Source: Candidatus Methylomirabilota bacterium (GTDB lineage Bacteria > Methylomirabilota > Methylomirabilia > Rokubacteriales > CSP1-6). From it: 62,569 nt of DNA. Where the stretch lies: positions 1 through 62,569 of the forward strand of contig DASTFB010000061.1 in assembly GCA_035709005.1 (NCBI GenBank), in the 5' to 3' direction. The notes beneath the pieces are model-generated. The model searched no databases. It was not told where the DNA came from and saw only the letters and a program-made list of their open reading frames with translations. The position numbers and the translations under genes are program-made. Shown piece after piece: positions 25,708-33,590 of the stretch; position 1 is the first letter of the stretch, and each line of letters begins with the position of its first letter.

Positions 25708-26748
25708 TCAGCGCTTGTGGATGACGGCCCGGGCGAACAGCTCGAGCGAGCGACAGACCTGGGCGTGCGAGAGATCGCCGAAGCTGCACACGAGCAGCAG
25801 CGTATCGACCCCGATGGCCTCCAGCTCTTTGACCTTCGCCGCCACCTGCGCGGGCGAGCCGATGATCATGCCGCCGATGGCGTCGAGCTCGTCGTAGGTC
25901 TGGCCGCCCCAGACCCGGCCCGTCAACTCCTTGAAGCGCGCGTCCGAGTACGTGGTGGGCAGCGGCGGCGAGGCCAGGGACGACAGGTACCAGAATCCCT
26001 GCAGGGCCAGCGCGCCGTCGGCGCGCGCCGCTTCCGGCGTGTCGGCGACATACGTCTCCCGGCACAGCAGCAGGCGCGGGCGATAGGGCCCGCTCCCGGA
26101 AGGCTCCGTTCGGGCCGCCACCGCCTCCCGATATTCCCGGACACAGCGCGCCACCACCGCGCTCGGCGTGAAGTGCATCGCCACCGGCCAGCCCCGCGCG
26201 CCCACGCGGGCCACCGTGGCGGGCCGACTCGCCACCATGTGCAGGGGGGGGTGGGGGCGCTGGAGCACCCGGGGCCGCAGGCTGAGCTCCGGGAAGCGCC
26301 AGTACCGGCCGTCGTAGGAGGCGGTGTCCTGGGTCCACACCTTCACCAGAACCTCGATGGCCTCCTCGGTCATCGCCGTGGCCTCGTCGAAGTTCAGCCC
26401 GAGCTTGACGAACTCCCCCGGCCGGACGCCCTTGCCGATGCCGAAGTCGAAGCGCCCGCCGGCCATGTTGTCCAGCATCGCCGCCTCGGCGGCCAGGCGG
26501 AGCGGATGATGAAAGGGCAGGGCGTTCACGTAGTTGCCGAAGCGCATGCGCCGCGTGCGCTGCAGCGCGGCCGCGATCATGAGATTCGGGCTCGGCAGCA
26601 TCGAGTAGTCGGTGAAGTGATGCTCGGCGAACCAGCACTCGCCGAATCCCAGCGTCTCGGCCAGGGCGATCTGCTCCAGCATCTCCGCGTAGGCCTGCTC
26701 GTGGGGGGCGCCGCGACCCTGACAGTAGTAGAAGAGCCCGAAGTCCAC
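25708..26748 (-). CDS. LLM-class flavin-dependent oxidoreductase (luciferase-like)
   Basis: A 346-residue TIM-barrel F420- or FMN-dependent oxidoreductase/monooxygenase. The start is taken as GTG 26748 (VDFGLFYYCQGRGAPH), the usual opening of the family; an upstream GTG at 26799 lies ahead of the -10 element and is unlikely. Landmarks: LGFGECWFAEHHF, MRFGNYVNALPFHHPLRLAAEAAMLD, GRFDFGIGKG and the C-terminal GSPAQVAAKVKELEAIGVDTLLL. It is the first gene of the minus-strand operon with MFS, UbiD and carboxyltransferase, and may perform the initial oxygenation of the imported compound. Confidence 0.92.
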   Translation of the reverse strand: MDFGLFYYCQGRGAPHEQAYAEMLEQIALAETLGFGECWFAEHHFTDYSMLPSPNLMIAAALQRTRRMRFGNYVNALPFHHPLRLAAEAAMLDNMAGGRFDFGIGKGVRPGEFVKLGLNFDEATAMTEEAIEVLVKVWTQDTASYDGRYWRFPELSLRPRVLQRPHPPLHMVASRPATVARVGARGWPVAMHFTPSAVVARCVREYREAVAARTEPSGSGPYRPRLLLCRETYVADTPEAARADGALALQGFWYLSSLASPPLPTTYSDARFKELTGRVWGGQTYDELDAIGGMIIGSPAQVAAKVKELEAIGVDTLLLVCSFGDLSHAQVCRSLELFARAVIHKR

Positions 26749-26754
26749 GGCAGG

Positions 26755-26760
26755 AGTATA
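26755..26760 (-). promoter_or_regulatory. -10 element placed for a leaderless LLM oxidoreductase mRNA
   Basis: TATACT (minus strand, 26760-26755) matches TATAAT in five of six positions and is followed after six bases by the GTG start at 26748. No ribosome-binding site lies between. A good -35 hexamer at the expected distance is not visible. Confidence 0.45.
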
Positions 26761-26784
26761 ACGTGGCGACCGCCGGGCGCCGCC

Positions 26785-26813
26785 TTGACGGAGGTTCACG
26801 GCTGCCCTAGAGT
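26785..26813 (+). promoter_or_regulatory. Promoter of the nitrile hydratase-like pair, near-leaderless
   Basis: TTGACG at 26785-26790, a 17-base spacer and TAGAGT at 26808-26813, then nine bases to the ATG at 26823. A transcript would begin within about four bases of the start codon; no Shine-Dalgarno sequence is present. Confidence 0.55.
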
Positions 26814-26822
26814 CGGCGCGTC

Positions 26823-27827
26823 ATGGCTGATCACGACGACCACGCGCATCCTCACGACACCACCAGCCACATGCACGATCCGGCCGCCCACGTCCGGGCC
26901 GTCGAGGAAGACCTCGAGTACTATCGGACGAAGCGCCTGGAGCCGCGCATCTTCTTCCTCATCCGTCGCGGGTACCTGTCGCTGTACGACGTCGTCCAGG
27001 CCGGGCGAGCCCTGGAGCCCCCGGCCCTCGACGCCTCGGGCCACCTGGAATCACGCATCCGCCGGCTGGAAGATGCGCTCGACCGCTACGTGCGGGGAAC
27101 GGCGCTGGTGTCCTCCGACCTCGTCCGAGCCGACGCCGTCATCGAGGACATCCGCAAGGAGCGAGGCGACTACGACGACGACTTCCGGATGACGAAGCGC
27201 TCACACGAGGGCAGCCTGGAAGAGCGCGTGGCCCGGCTCGAGCACCATCTGGCCGAGGACCTCGGCTTGCTCGAGGCCTTCACCCGCGCGCTCGTCCAGC
27301 GAACGCTGCTCGATGAGAGCGACGTGGACAAGCACGGGGAAGCCTCGAGCCCGGCGGGCCTGTGGGCGGGAGCGCGGATCGTGGCCCGGGCCTGGGTCGA
27401 CCCCGAGTTCAAGGCCCGGCTCATGACCAGGGGACGGGAGGCGGTACGCGAGCTGCAGATCCCGCCGGGCCGGCTGGGCAAGCTCGGCGTGGTCGAGAAC
27501 ACGGCGTCGGTGCACAACGTCGTCGTGTGCACGCTCTGTTCGTGCTATCCGCACGATCTGCTGGGGGACACGCCCTGGTGGTACAAGCACGACAGCTACA
27601 AGAAGCGGATCGTCGCGGATCCCCGGGCCACCCTCCGGGACATGTTCCAGCTCGAGCTGCCGTCCCGGATGGAGATCCAGGTCCACGACAGCACCTCCGA
27701 CGTGCGGTACATGGTGCTGCCGCGGCGGCCGGCCGGCACGGAAGGGATGAGCGAGGCGGAGCTGGCCCGCCTGGTGACGCGGGATAGCCTGATCGGCGCC
27801 GGCGAGTGTCTGCAGCCCGGGCGATGA
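26823..27827 (+). CDS. Nitrile hydratase/thiocyanate hydrolase: beta-N-like domain fused to metal-binding alpha (gamma) domain
   Basis: A 334-residue protein. Residues 1-23 are histidine- and aspartate-rich (ADHDDHAHPHDTTSHMHD), as in thiocyanate hydrolase gamma. Residues about 28-115 (YYRTKRLEPRIFFLIRRGY, SRIRRLEDALDRYVRG) look like the helical N-terminal domain of nitrile hydratase beta. Residues about 135-334 are the alpha/gamma domain with the metal centre VVVCTLCSCYP: C236, C239 and C241 are the ligands, two of which are oxidised to sulfinate/sulfenate in known enzymes, and the Thr-containing CTLCSC form is the cobalt type. WYKHDSYKKRIVADPRATL and ALVTRDSLIG-like ends also match. Known enzymes hydrate nitriles to amides or hydrolyse thiocyanate to carbonyl sulfide and ammonia. 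The substrate here is open; the fusion order is unusual. Confidence 0.82.
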   Translation: MADHDDHAHPHDTTSHMHDPAAHVRAVEEDLEYYRTKRLEPRIFFLIRRGYLSLYDVVQAGRALEPPALDASGHLESRIRRLEDALDRYVRGTALVSSDLVRADAVIEDIRKERGDYDDDFRMTKRSHEGSLEERVARLEHHLAEDLGLLEAFTRALVQRTLLDESDVDKHGEASSPAGLWAGARIVARAWVDPEFKARLMTRGREAVRELQIPPGRLGKLGVVENTASVHNVVVCTLCSCYPHDLLGDTPWWYKHDSYKKRIVADPRATLRDMFQLELPSRMEIQVHDSTSDVRYMVLPRRPAGTEGMSEAELARLVTRDSLIGAGECLQPGR

Positions 27828-28096
27828 CGGAGTCGGCGCCGTCCCGGTTCAAGACGGGCGACGCGGTCCGCGTCCGCCTGCAGACGTTGCACGGCAACCC
27901 CCGGACGCCGTCCTATGCGCGGGGCAAGGTGGGGATCGTGGTCACCGTCCACGGCTGTATGCCGAACCCGCTGGACCATCGCGGCGTCTACCCGCCGCTG
28001 TACACGATCGTGTTTCCGATCAGCGACGTCTTTCCCGGCCGCGGGGAGGGCGCGCTGCACGCCGACATCCACGAGGATTGGCTGGAGCCGGCGTGA
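27824..28096 (+). CDS. Nitrile hydratase beta C-terminal (SH3-like) / thiocyanate hydrolase alpha-like subunit
   Basis: A 90-residue protein whose ATG at 27824 overlaps the previous TGA (ATGA). It is essentially one SH3-like barrel: FKTGDAVRVRLQTLHGNPRTPSYARGK and VGIVVTVHG match the beta C-terminal domain, including the R-x-P-x-Y-x-RG-K-x-G block whose arginine contacts the cysteine-sulfinate centre in known structures. With the preceding fusion it supplies all three domains of the enzyme from two genes. The usual beta-N/beta-C order in one chain, and a separate cobalt activator protein, are absent. Its stop meets the convergent MFS stop with no gap. Confidence 0.85.
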   Translation: MTESAPSRFKTGDAVRVRLQTLHGNPRTPSYARGKVGIVVTVHGCMPNPLDHRGVYPPLYTIVFPISDVFPGRGEGALHADIHEDWLEPA

Positions 28097-29257
28097 TCAG
28101 CGCCCTCGCGCTCGCACGCTGCCGAGCCGGAAGAGCGCCCAGCCGCCGGTGAGGGCGGCCAGCCCGCCCCCGAACGACGCCGTGTAGGAGCCCGTCAGGT
28201 CGTGGACGAATCCGGCCACGGCCGGTCCCAGCCCCGCGCCGCTGCGCCAGCCCATACCGAGGATGCTCATGATCGTCGCCAGAGCGGCCAGCCCGAACAC
28301 ATCGGGGACGACTTTCACGAAGGTGTTGTCCGTGCCCGACGCCCCGACGCCGAAGGCCAGCAGGATGACAGGCAGGGCCCAGCCGGGTGGCTGCGCCACC
28401 AGGGCGATCAGGGCCGCCCCCTGGACGAGCACGCAGACCCGCATCGTGGGGCCGGCGCCGAGCCGGTCGGCGGCCGCCCCGGCCAGCAGCCGGCCCATAG
28501 CGGCCCCCACCCCGAACGCCGTGAGGACCAGCGAGGCCCGCTCCAGCGGCCACCCGCGATCCCGGGCGAAGGGAACGCTGTGCACAGCGACCATCATGAA
28601 GACGAGGCCCAGGAGCGCCCAGGAGCCCACGAGGTACCAGAGGCGACGATCGCCCAGGGCCTCGCTGGCGCCGGCCGCGGCGGGCCGGGGCGCGCTCGGC
28701 GCCGTGGGGTAGCGGACACACAGGCTTCCCGGGATCCCGATCCCGGCGATCAGCAGGGCGAACGCGAGGTAGGCGAAGCGCCAGCCTCCCACGCCGATCA
28801 GCAGCGCGGCGAGCGGTCCGCCCGCCAGCCAGCCCAGGTTGAAGCCGCTGAGCACGATGGCCAGCGCCAGGCCGCGCCGCTCCTGGAACCAGCGCGAGAC
28901 CGTGGCTGCGGCCAGCACGTAGATCGACGACGCCCCCAGACCGACGAGCACACCGTAGGAGAGGTAGAAGTGCCACAGCCGCTCGATCGCCGCGCTCAGC
29001 GCGAAGCCTATGGCGCCGGTCGCCACGGTGAGCACGAGCACACCGCGGGGGCCGTAGCGGTCGGCGCGCCAGCCGACGGGGAAGGCCGCCAGGCCCCCCA
29101 CGATCAGGCTGATCGTCAGCGCCACCGAGACGCCGCCCCGACTCCAGCCGAAGGCGTCCGACAGCTCCGGCAGGAAGACGCCGAAGGCGGTGAGCGAGGT
29201 GGAGACGGATGCGGTCACGGCGAACAGCGCCGCGACCACCGCCCACCGTGATGTCAC
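28097..29257 (-). CDS. Major facilitator superfamily transporter
   Basis: A 386-residue, 12-helix permease starting GTG 29257 (VTSRWAVVAALFAVTAS). That start overlaps the exonuclease stop by four bases (GTGA), so the two are coupled. Loop motifs GWRADRYGPRGVLVL and AGAAADRLGAGPTMRV occupy the two equivalent halves. Much longer upstream reading in this frame is an artefact of high GC across the exonuclease gene. It belongs to the same broad MFS branch as the transporter at 24459-25703 but the two are not close copies. Substrate unknown; it converges directly on the nitrile hydratase pair. Confidence 0.9.
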   Translation of the reverse strand: MTSRWAVVAALFAVTASVSTSLTAFGVFLPELSDAFGWSRGGVSVALTISLIVGGLAAFPVGWRADRYGPRGVLVLTVATGAIGFALSAAIERLWHFYLSYGVLVGLGASSIYVLAAATVSRWFQERRGLALAIVLSGFNLGWLAGGPLAALLIGVGGWRFAYLAFALLIAGIGIPGSLCVRYPTAPSAPRPAAAGASEALGDRRLWYLVGSWALLGLVFMMVAVHSVPFARDRGWPLERASLVLTAFGVGAAMGRLLAGAAADRLGAGPTMRVCVLVQGAALIALVAQPPGWALPVILLAFGVGASGTDNTFVKVVPDVFGLAALATIMSILGMGWRSGAGLGPAVAGFVHDLTGSYTASFGGGLAALTGGWALFRLGSVRARGR

Positions 29258-30150
29258 GATCGCGGTTGTTCCCGCCCGGGCCCGCCGCGGCTGGCGATCC
29301 GCGCTTCGGCCGCCGTCCAGCCGGCGTCGAAGGGCACGCCCGGCACGTCGAGGTCGATCACGAGCGGCGCATGGTCGGAGGGCAGCGGTTTGCCCTTGCG
29401 GGCTTCGCGATCGATCTCGGCCCAGAGCGTGCGCTTGGCGACCGGCTCGCTGACGAGCAGGTGGTCGATGCGCATGCCGAAGTTCTTGTGGAAGTTCCCG
29501 GCCCGATAGTCCCACCATGAGTAGCGCCCGGGCTCGGGATGGTGCAGGCGGTACACATCGATCAGCCCCCAGTGCACGAGGCGGGCGAAGGCCGAGCGCT
29601 CGGGCTCGGAGACGTGGGTGCCCCCGTGACAGGCGCGGGGATCCCACACGTCGGCATCGGTGGGGGCCACGTTGAAATCGCCGCCCAGCACCAGCGGCTC
29701 CCGGGGGTCGCAGGCTTCGGCGAGCCAGCGGGCCAGGCGCTCGTACCAGGACAGCTTCGCCTGGTAGAAAGGCGAGCCGACACTGCGCCCGTTCGGCGCG
29801 TAGAGGCTGACCACGCGCACGCCGCCGCACACCGCCGACAGCATTCGCGCTTCGGCCAGCGGCTCGTCGTCGGCGACGTCGGGCGTGGCCGGAGGTCGCA
29901 GCGGCTCGCCGAAGTTGGTCACCACCTGGGCCACCCCCACGCGGCTGGCCACCGCCACGCCGTTCCAGCGGCCCTCGCCGTGGTGGCAGAGCTCATAGCC
30001 GACGTCCCGGAACGTCGCGGTCGGCGTGTCGCCGTCAGCCAGCTTCGTCTCCTGCATCAGGAGCACATCGGGCCTGGCCCGCTCCAGCCACCAGGTGACC
30101 TTCTCCAGGCGCGCCCGCAGGGAGTTCACGTTCCAGGTGGCGATGCGCAT
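29254..30150 (-). CDS. xth: Exodeoxyribonuclease III (AP endonuclease, EEP family)
   Basis: A 298-residue DNA repair nuclease that cleaves at abasic sites and degrades 3' ends. The start is ATG 30150 (MRIATWNVNSLRARLEK). All EEP blocks are present: N in ATWNVNS, the metal glutamate in LLMQETKL, LYAPNG, GDFNVAPTDADVWDP, SWWDYRAGNFHKNFGMRIDH and the catalytic PSDHAPLVIDL. It is about 30 residues longer than E. coli XthA because of a charged C-terminal tail. It sits between a transglycosylase and an MFS gene with no evident functional link. Confidence 0.95.
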   Translation of the reverse strand: MRIATWNVNSLRARLEKVTWWLERARPDVLLMQETKLADGDTPTATFRDVGYELCHHGEGRWNGVAVASRVGVAQVVTNFGEPLRPPATPDVADDEPLAEARMLSAVCGGVRVVSLYAPNGRSVGSPFYQAKLSWYERLARWLAEACDPREPLVLGGDFNVAPTDADVWDPRACHGGTHVSEPERSAFARLVHWGLIDVYRLHHPEPGRYSWWDYRAGNFHKNFGMRIDHLLVSEPVAKRTLWAEIDREARKGKPLPSDHAPLVIDLDVPGVPFDAGWTAAEARIASRGGPGREQPRS

Positions 30151-30197
30151 GGCATCCGAGGGTACCATGTGCGGTTCATCGCCGACCGCCTGGCACC

Positions 30198-31433
30198 CTA
30201 CGAGTCGGGCCCGCCGCGACCGACCGGCTCGATGACGAGGACGTCTCCCGGGTAGATGTGGGGCCGACGGGCGGCGGGGTTGTCCGCTTTGATCGCGCTC
30301 ACCGACACGCCGAAGCGCCGGGCGATCGAAGCCAGGGTATCCCCGGCCCGCACGCGGTACCGGTGGCGCCAGCTGCTGCGCTCCCGCGCCGCCCGATTGC
30401 GCTCCGCCAGGTTGGCGAGAAATCGCGCGGGGCGGCCCTCCGGGATCCGCACCTGGTACTGGCCCGGGGGCAGCGTGTCCCTCATGATCGCCGGGTTCAA
30501 CGCGCGGATCTGGCGGTAATAGGAGCCGGCGGCCTCGGCCAGCTCGCGAACCGCCATACGCCGGGGGACGTGGATCTTCACGAGCTCGGCGGCGTGCGGA
30601 GAATAACGCGCCTCCGGGGGAACCTCGAAGCCATACCGGCCGGGGTGTTCCAGGATCAGCTTGGCCGCCAGCACCCGGAAGAAATAGGCCTCGGTTTCGG
30701 GGGACAGGGCCACGTGGTAGTACTCGCCGACACCCTGACGCTTCAAGGCGGCCGCGACCCGGTCACCGCCCGTGTTGTAGCCGGCGAGCGCCAGCGGCCA
30801 GTCCCCGAACTGCTGGTGCAGCTCGCGGAGATACCGGATGGCGGCGGCGGTGGATCGTTCCGGGTCCCGGCGGTCGTCCCAGCTCGCCGTGACCCGCAGG
30901 CCGAAGAGCCTGGCGGTGCTGGCGATGAACTGCCAGATCCCCGACGCTCGCGCGTGGGAGTAGGCGCGCGGACGCAAGGCGCTCTCGATCACGGCCACGT
31001 ATTTGAGATCGTCCGGCAGCCCGGCCTTGCGCAGCTCCTGCTCGATGTAGGGAAAGTAGCGCGCGCTGCGCTTCAGCCACAGGATCACCTGGGCGGGGTC
31101 CCCGAGGGCCACGTAGAACTCCCGCTCGAGACGCTCGACGACGTCGGGACGGTCCAGTGGCACCTGGTGGTCGGCGAACGTGACGCTGTCGGGCACGCGG
31201 TAGGTGTGCAGCGCGGCCCGCCGGCTGGACACGATCTCCTTGAGACCGGCGACCTCGTCCCGCAGGTGTTCGATCTGTACGCCCAGCGCCTCGACCTGGG
31301 CCTCGAGCTCGGCCATGCGGTCCGTCTCGGCGCCGGTGGACTCGGCCTCGGCATCATCGTGCGGCTCGGCGGCCATCGCCGCCGGGGGAACGCCGAGAAC
31401 GAGGGCCAGGATCAGCAGCAGGGCCGCCATCAC
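30198..31433 (-). CDS. MltD-like membrane-bound lytic murein transglycosylase with LysM
   Basis: A 411-residue exported protein; start GTG 31433 or the ATG next to it. Residues 1-22 form a signal peptide. A coiled coil follows (EAQVEALGVQIEHLRDEVA, about 40-65), then an SLT domain (about 115-260) with the catalytic glutamate in VAVIESALRPRAYSHARASG, the WQFI block and LALAGYNTGG. A LysM module at the C-terminus (YRVRAGDTLASIARRFGVS, about 357-403) binds peptidoglycan. Such enzymes cleave glycan strands to form 1,6-anhydro ends during wall remodelling. Confidence 0.93.
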   Translation of the reverse strand: MMAALLLILALVLGVPPAAMAAEPHDDAEAESTGAETDRMAELEAQVEALGVQIEHLRDEVAGLKEIVSSRRAALHTYRVPDSVTFADHQVPLDRPDVVERLEREFYVALGDPAQVILWLKRSARYFPYIEQELRKAGLPDDLKYVAVIESALRPRAYSHARASGIWQFIASTARLFGLRVTASWDDRRDPERSTAAAIRYLRELHQQFGDWPLALAGYNTGGDRVAAALKRQGVGEYYHVALSPETEAYFFRVLAAKLILEHPGRYGFEVPPEARYSPHAAELVKIHVPRRMAVRELAEAAGSYYRQIRALNPAIMRDTLPPGQYQVRIPEGRPARFLANLAERNRAARERSSWRHRYRVRAGDTLASIARRFGVSVSAIKADNPAARRPHIYPGDVLVIEPVGRGGPDS

Positions 31434-31490
31434 TGACCTTCTATGCTAGGTGCTGGTTCCGGGCTCTCGGAAGGAAAAAGCCGGACGACC

Positions 31491-33515
31491 TCAGCCCGGG
31501 CTGACCTCGACCTCCGCTTCGAACGCGGCCTGCCCGGCGGCGAAGGGGAAGATCTCGACCGCGTGGTCGGGGATGAGCGCCGCCCCCGACGTCAGGCGAT
31601 TCAGGCCCTCCCAGCCATCGCGCATCCACACGGTTCCGCTCGGGATCTTCGGCGTGACCCGAGCCTGGGCCTCGAACTGGCCGCGCTCGTTGTGGATGCG
31701 GATCGGCGCCCCGTCGGCGATGCCCCGGGCAGCCGCGTCAGCCGGGGCGATCCACAGCACCGGTCCGGGATCCGCGGCGGCCAGGGTGGGCAGGGCCCGC
31801 CCGTGATCGTAGAAGCCGTGGAAGTGGGTCAGCGTCCGGCCCTGCCTGAAGACCAGCCGCCCAGGTGCCGCCGGCAGATCCTCGTGGACGGGCAGGGGCG
31901 GCAGGTCGAGGCCGCGGGCCCGCTCGGAATAGAACTCGACCTTGCCCGACGGCGTGTCGAAGCGGTGGTCCGCGTACGCGACGTGCGAGATCCGCAGCGC
32001 CTGAATGCCGTCCCGGGAGGTGAGCGACTTCACCGTCGCGTGCCCGGTCGACGGGTGGGCGAGCAGCGCGTCGAGCGCGCCTTCCGCGCTGGCCCAGGGA
32101 AAGAACTCCTCTACGCCGAGCCGGCTGGCCAGCTCGCGCAGGACCCGGACGGCCGAGCGCGCCTCGCCGGCGGGCGGCAGCGCCTGCGGCATCAGGTAGA
32201 GGTGGGTGTTCGTGCTCTTGCAGCCCAGCTCCTCGAGCCAGCTCGTGCCCGGCAAGATCACGTCGGCGAAGCGGCGGGCCGTGTCGTTCATGAACAGGTC
32301 GTGGCTCACCACCAGCTCGGTCCGGGCCAGGCCCTGGGCCAACCGCTCGGCGTCGGCGAACGACGACAGCATGTTGGTGCCGAACAGGAGCAGCACGCGC
32401 ACCCGGCGCTCGAGGAGCGATTCCGTGATGCGCGGCATCTGGCTGGGGATGTAGTCGCCCGGCGGCCGGCGGTCCGCGGCCGCGATGTCGGCCAGATCCT
32501 GACCCGAGGTGGACGCGCCGTGACGCGGACCCAGCCCGCCGCCGGGGATGCCCAGGTTGCCGGTGAGCCCGGGCAGACAGCCGATGGCCCGGGCCGAGCG
32601 CCAGCCGTTGGCGCCCTTGTGCATGGAGCTGCCGCCGACGAGGATCATAGCCGGTCGCGTGCGCGCGTAACGGCGGGCCAGCGCGGTGATCCGCTCGGCG
32701 GCGAGGCCGGTGATCCCGGACGCCCAGGCCGGCGAGCAGGCGCGCACGTGCTCGCGCAGCTCGGCGAACCCCACGGTGTGCTGGTCGACGAACTGCCGAT
32801 CCCACAGCCCCTCGTCGATGATCACGTGCATCATGGCCAGGGCCAGGGCGGCGTCGGTCCCGGGCCGGATCAGCAGCACGTCGTCGGCCTGGGCGGCGGT
32901 CTCCGTCTCGCGGATGTCGATGCTGACGACCCGGGCGCCGCGCCGGCGGGCGGCCATCAGGTGGCGCCCGGTGTTCGGCTGGGACGCGAGGTTCGCGCCC
33001 CACAACAGCACGAGGTTCGCGTGCGCGCCCAGGTCCTCCTTCGTGTTCACGCGCACCACACCGGTGAGGCCCAGGCCGAACCCGCCCAGGCCCCAGCAGA
33101 TGATGGCGGGGCTCCACCACTGGCAGCCCCACAGGTTGGCGAAGCGGCGTAGCAGCTGGGACTGCAAGCGCGTGCCGTAGTTGTTGGCGAGCAGCCCGTG
33201 ACCGGACCACAGGCCCACGGACTCACGTCCGGCCTGGCGCATCGCCGTGACGATGCGCTCCAGCGCCTCGTCCCAGCTCGCGCGCCGCCAGGCGTCGTCA
33301 TCGCGGCGATCCCGGATGAGTGGATGAAGCAGGCGCCGGGGGTTGTCGGCGAGCTCGCGGGTGGCCTGGCCCCGCACGCAGAGAAAGCCCTGGCTGTCGG
33401 GGTTCGCGGGGTCCCCGCTGACTCCGACCACGCGGCCGTTGTCCAGCGTGACCAGCATGCCGCACAGCGTGGGGTGGCAGTTCATCGGGCACATGGTCCG
33501 CACGGTGTGGGGCAC
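31491..33515 (-). CDS. Molybdopterin (bis-MGD) oxidoreductase with one 4Fe-4S cluster
   Basis: A 674-residue catalytic subunit of the DMSO-reductase/formate-dehydrogenase superfamily. The N-terminal cluster cysteines are C9, C13, C18 and C46 (TMCPMNCHPTLCGM ... GFLCVRG). GLWSGHGLLANNYG and the IICWGLGG cysteine, possibly the Mo ligand, follow. The nucleotide-binding region LWGANLASQPNTG and the C-terminal cap (GAPIRIHNERGQFEAQARV) are complete. No Tat signal is visible and no Fe-S or membrane partner is adjacent, so electrons must go to an unlinked carrier. The closest broad groups are assimilatory nitrate-reductase- and thiosulfate/polysulfide-reductase-like proteins; the reaction is undecided. 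Confidence 0.9.
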   Translation of the reverse strand: MPHTVRTMCPMNCHPTLCGMLVTLDNGRVVGVSGDPANPDSQGFLCVRGQATRELADNPRRLLHPLIRDRRDDDAWRRASWDEALERIVTAMRQAGRESVGLWSGHGLLANNYGTRLQSQLLRRFANLWGCQWWSPAIICWGLGGFGLGLTGVVRVNTKEDLGAHANLVLLWGANLASQPNTGRHLMAARRRGARVVSIDIRETETAAQADDVLLIRPGTDAALALAMMHVIIDEGLWDRQFVDQHTVGFAELREHVRACSPAWASGITGLAAERITALARRYARTRPAMILVGGSSMHKGANGWRSARAIGCLPGLTGNLGIPGGGLGPRHGASTSGQDLADIAAADRRPPGDYIPSQMPRITESLLERRVRVLLLFGTNMLSSFADAERLAQGLARTELVVSHDLFMNDTARRFADVILPGTSWLEELGCKSTNTHLYLMPQALPPAGEARSAVRVLRELASRLGVEEFFPWASAEGALDALLAHPSTGHATVKSLTSRDGIQALRISHVAYADHRFDTPSGKVEFYSERARGLDLPPLPVHEDLPAAPGRLVFRQGRTLTHFHGFYDHGRALPTLAAADPGPVLWIAPADAAARGIADGAPIRIHNERGQFEAQARVTPKIPSGTVWMRDGWEGLNRLTSGAALIPDHAVEIFPFAAGQAAFEAEVEVSPG

Positions 33516-33521
33516 GGCGTC

Positions 33522-33550
33522 AGTCTAAGCCGCCCACCGCCGCCTGTCGA
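33522..33550 (-). promoter_or_regulatory. Promoter giving a leaderless mRNA for the molybdopterin oxidoreductase
   Basis: On the minus strand TCGACA (33550-33545), a 17-base spacer and TAGACT (33527-33522) are followed after six bases by the GTG start at 33515, the expected +1. No ribosome-binding site is possible. Confidence 0.55.
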
Positions 33551-33590
33551 GAACACCGTGGTTTACACTCTGTCCAGGAGGGCCGGAACC

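Noticed and set aside
29258-29830. A long N-terminal extension of the MFS gene at 28097-29257
   Set aside because: It overlaps the exonuclease III gene in a different frame and has no membrane helices; the GTG at 29257 directly precedes the first MFS helix.
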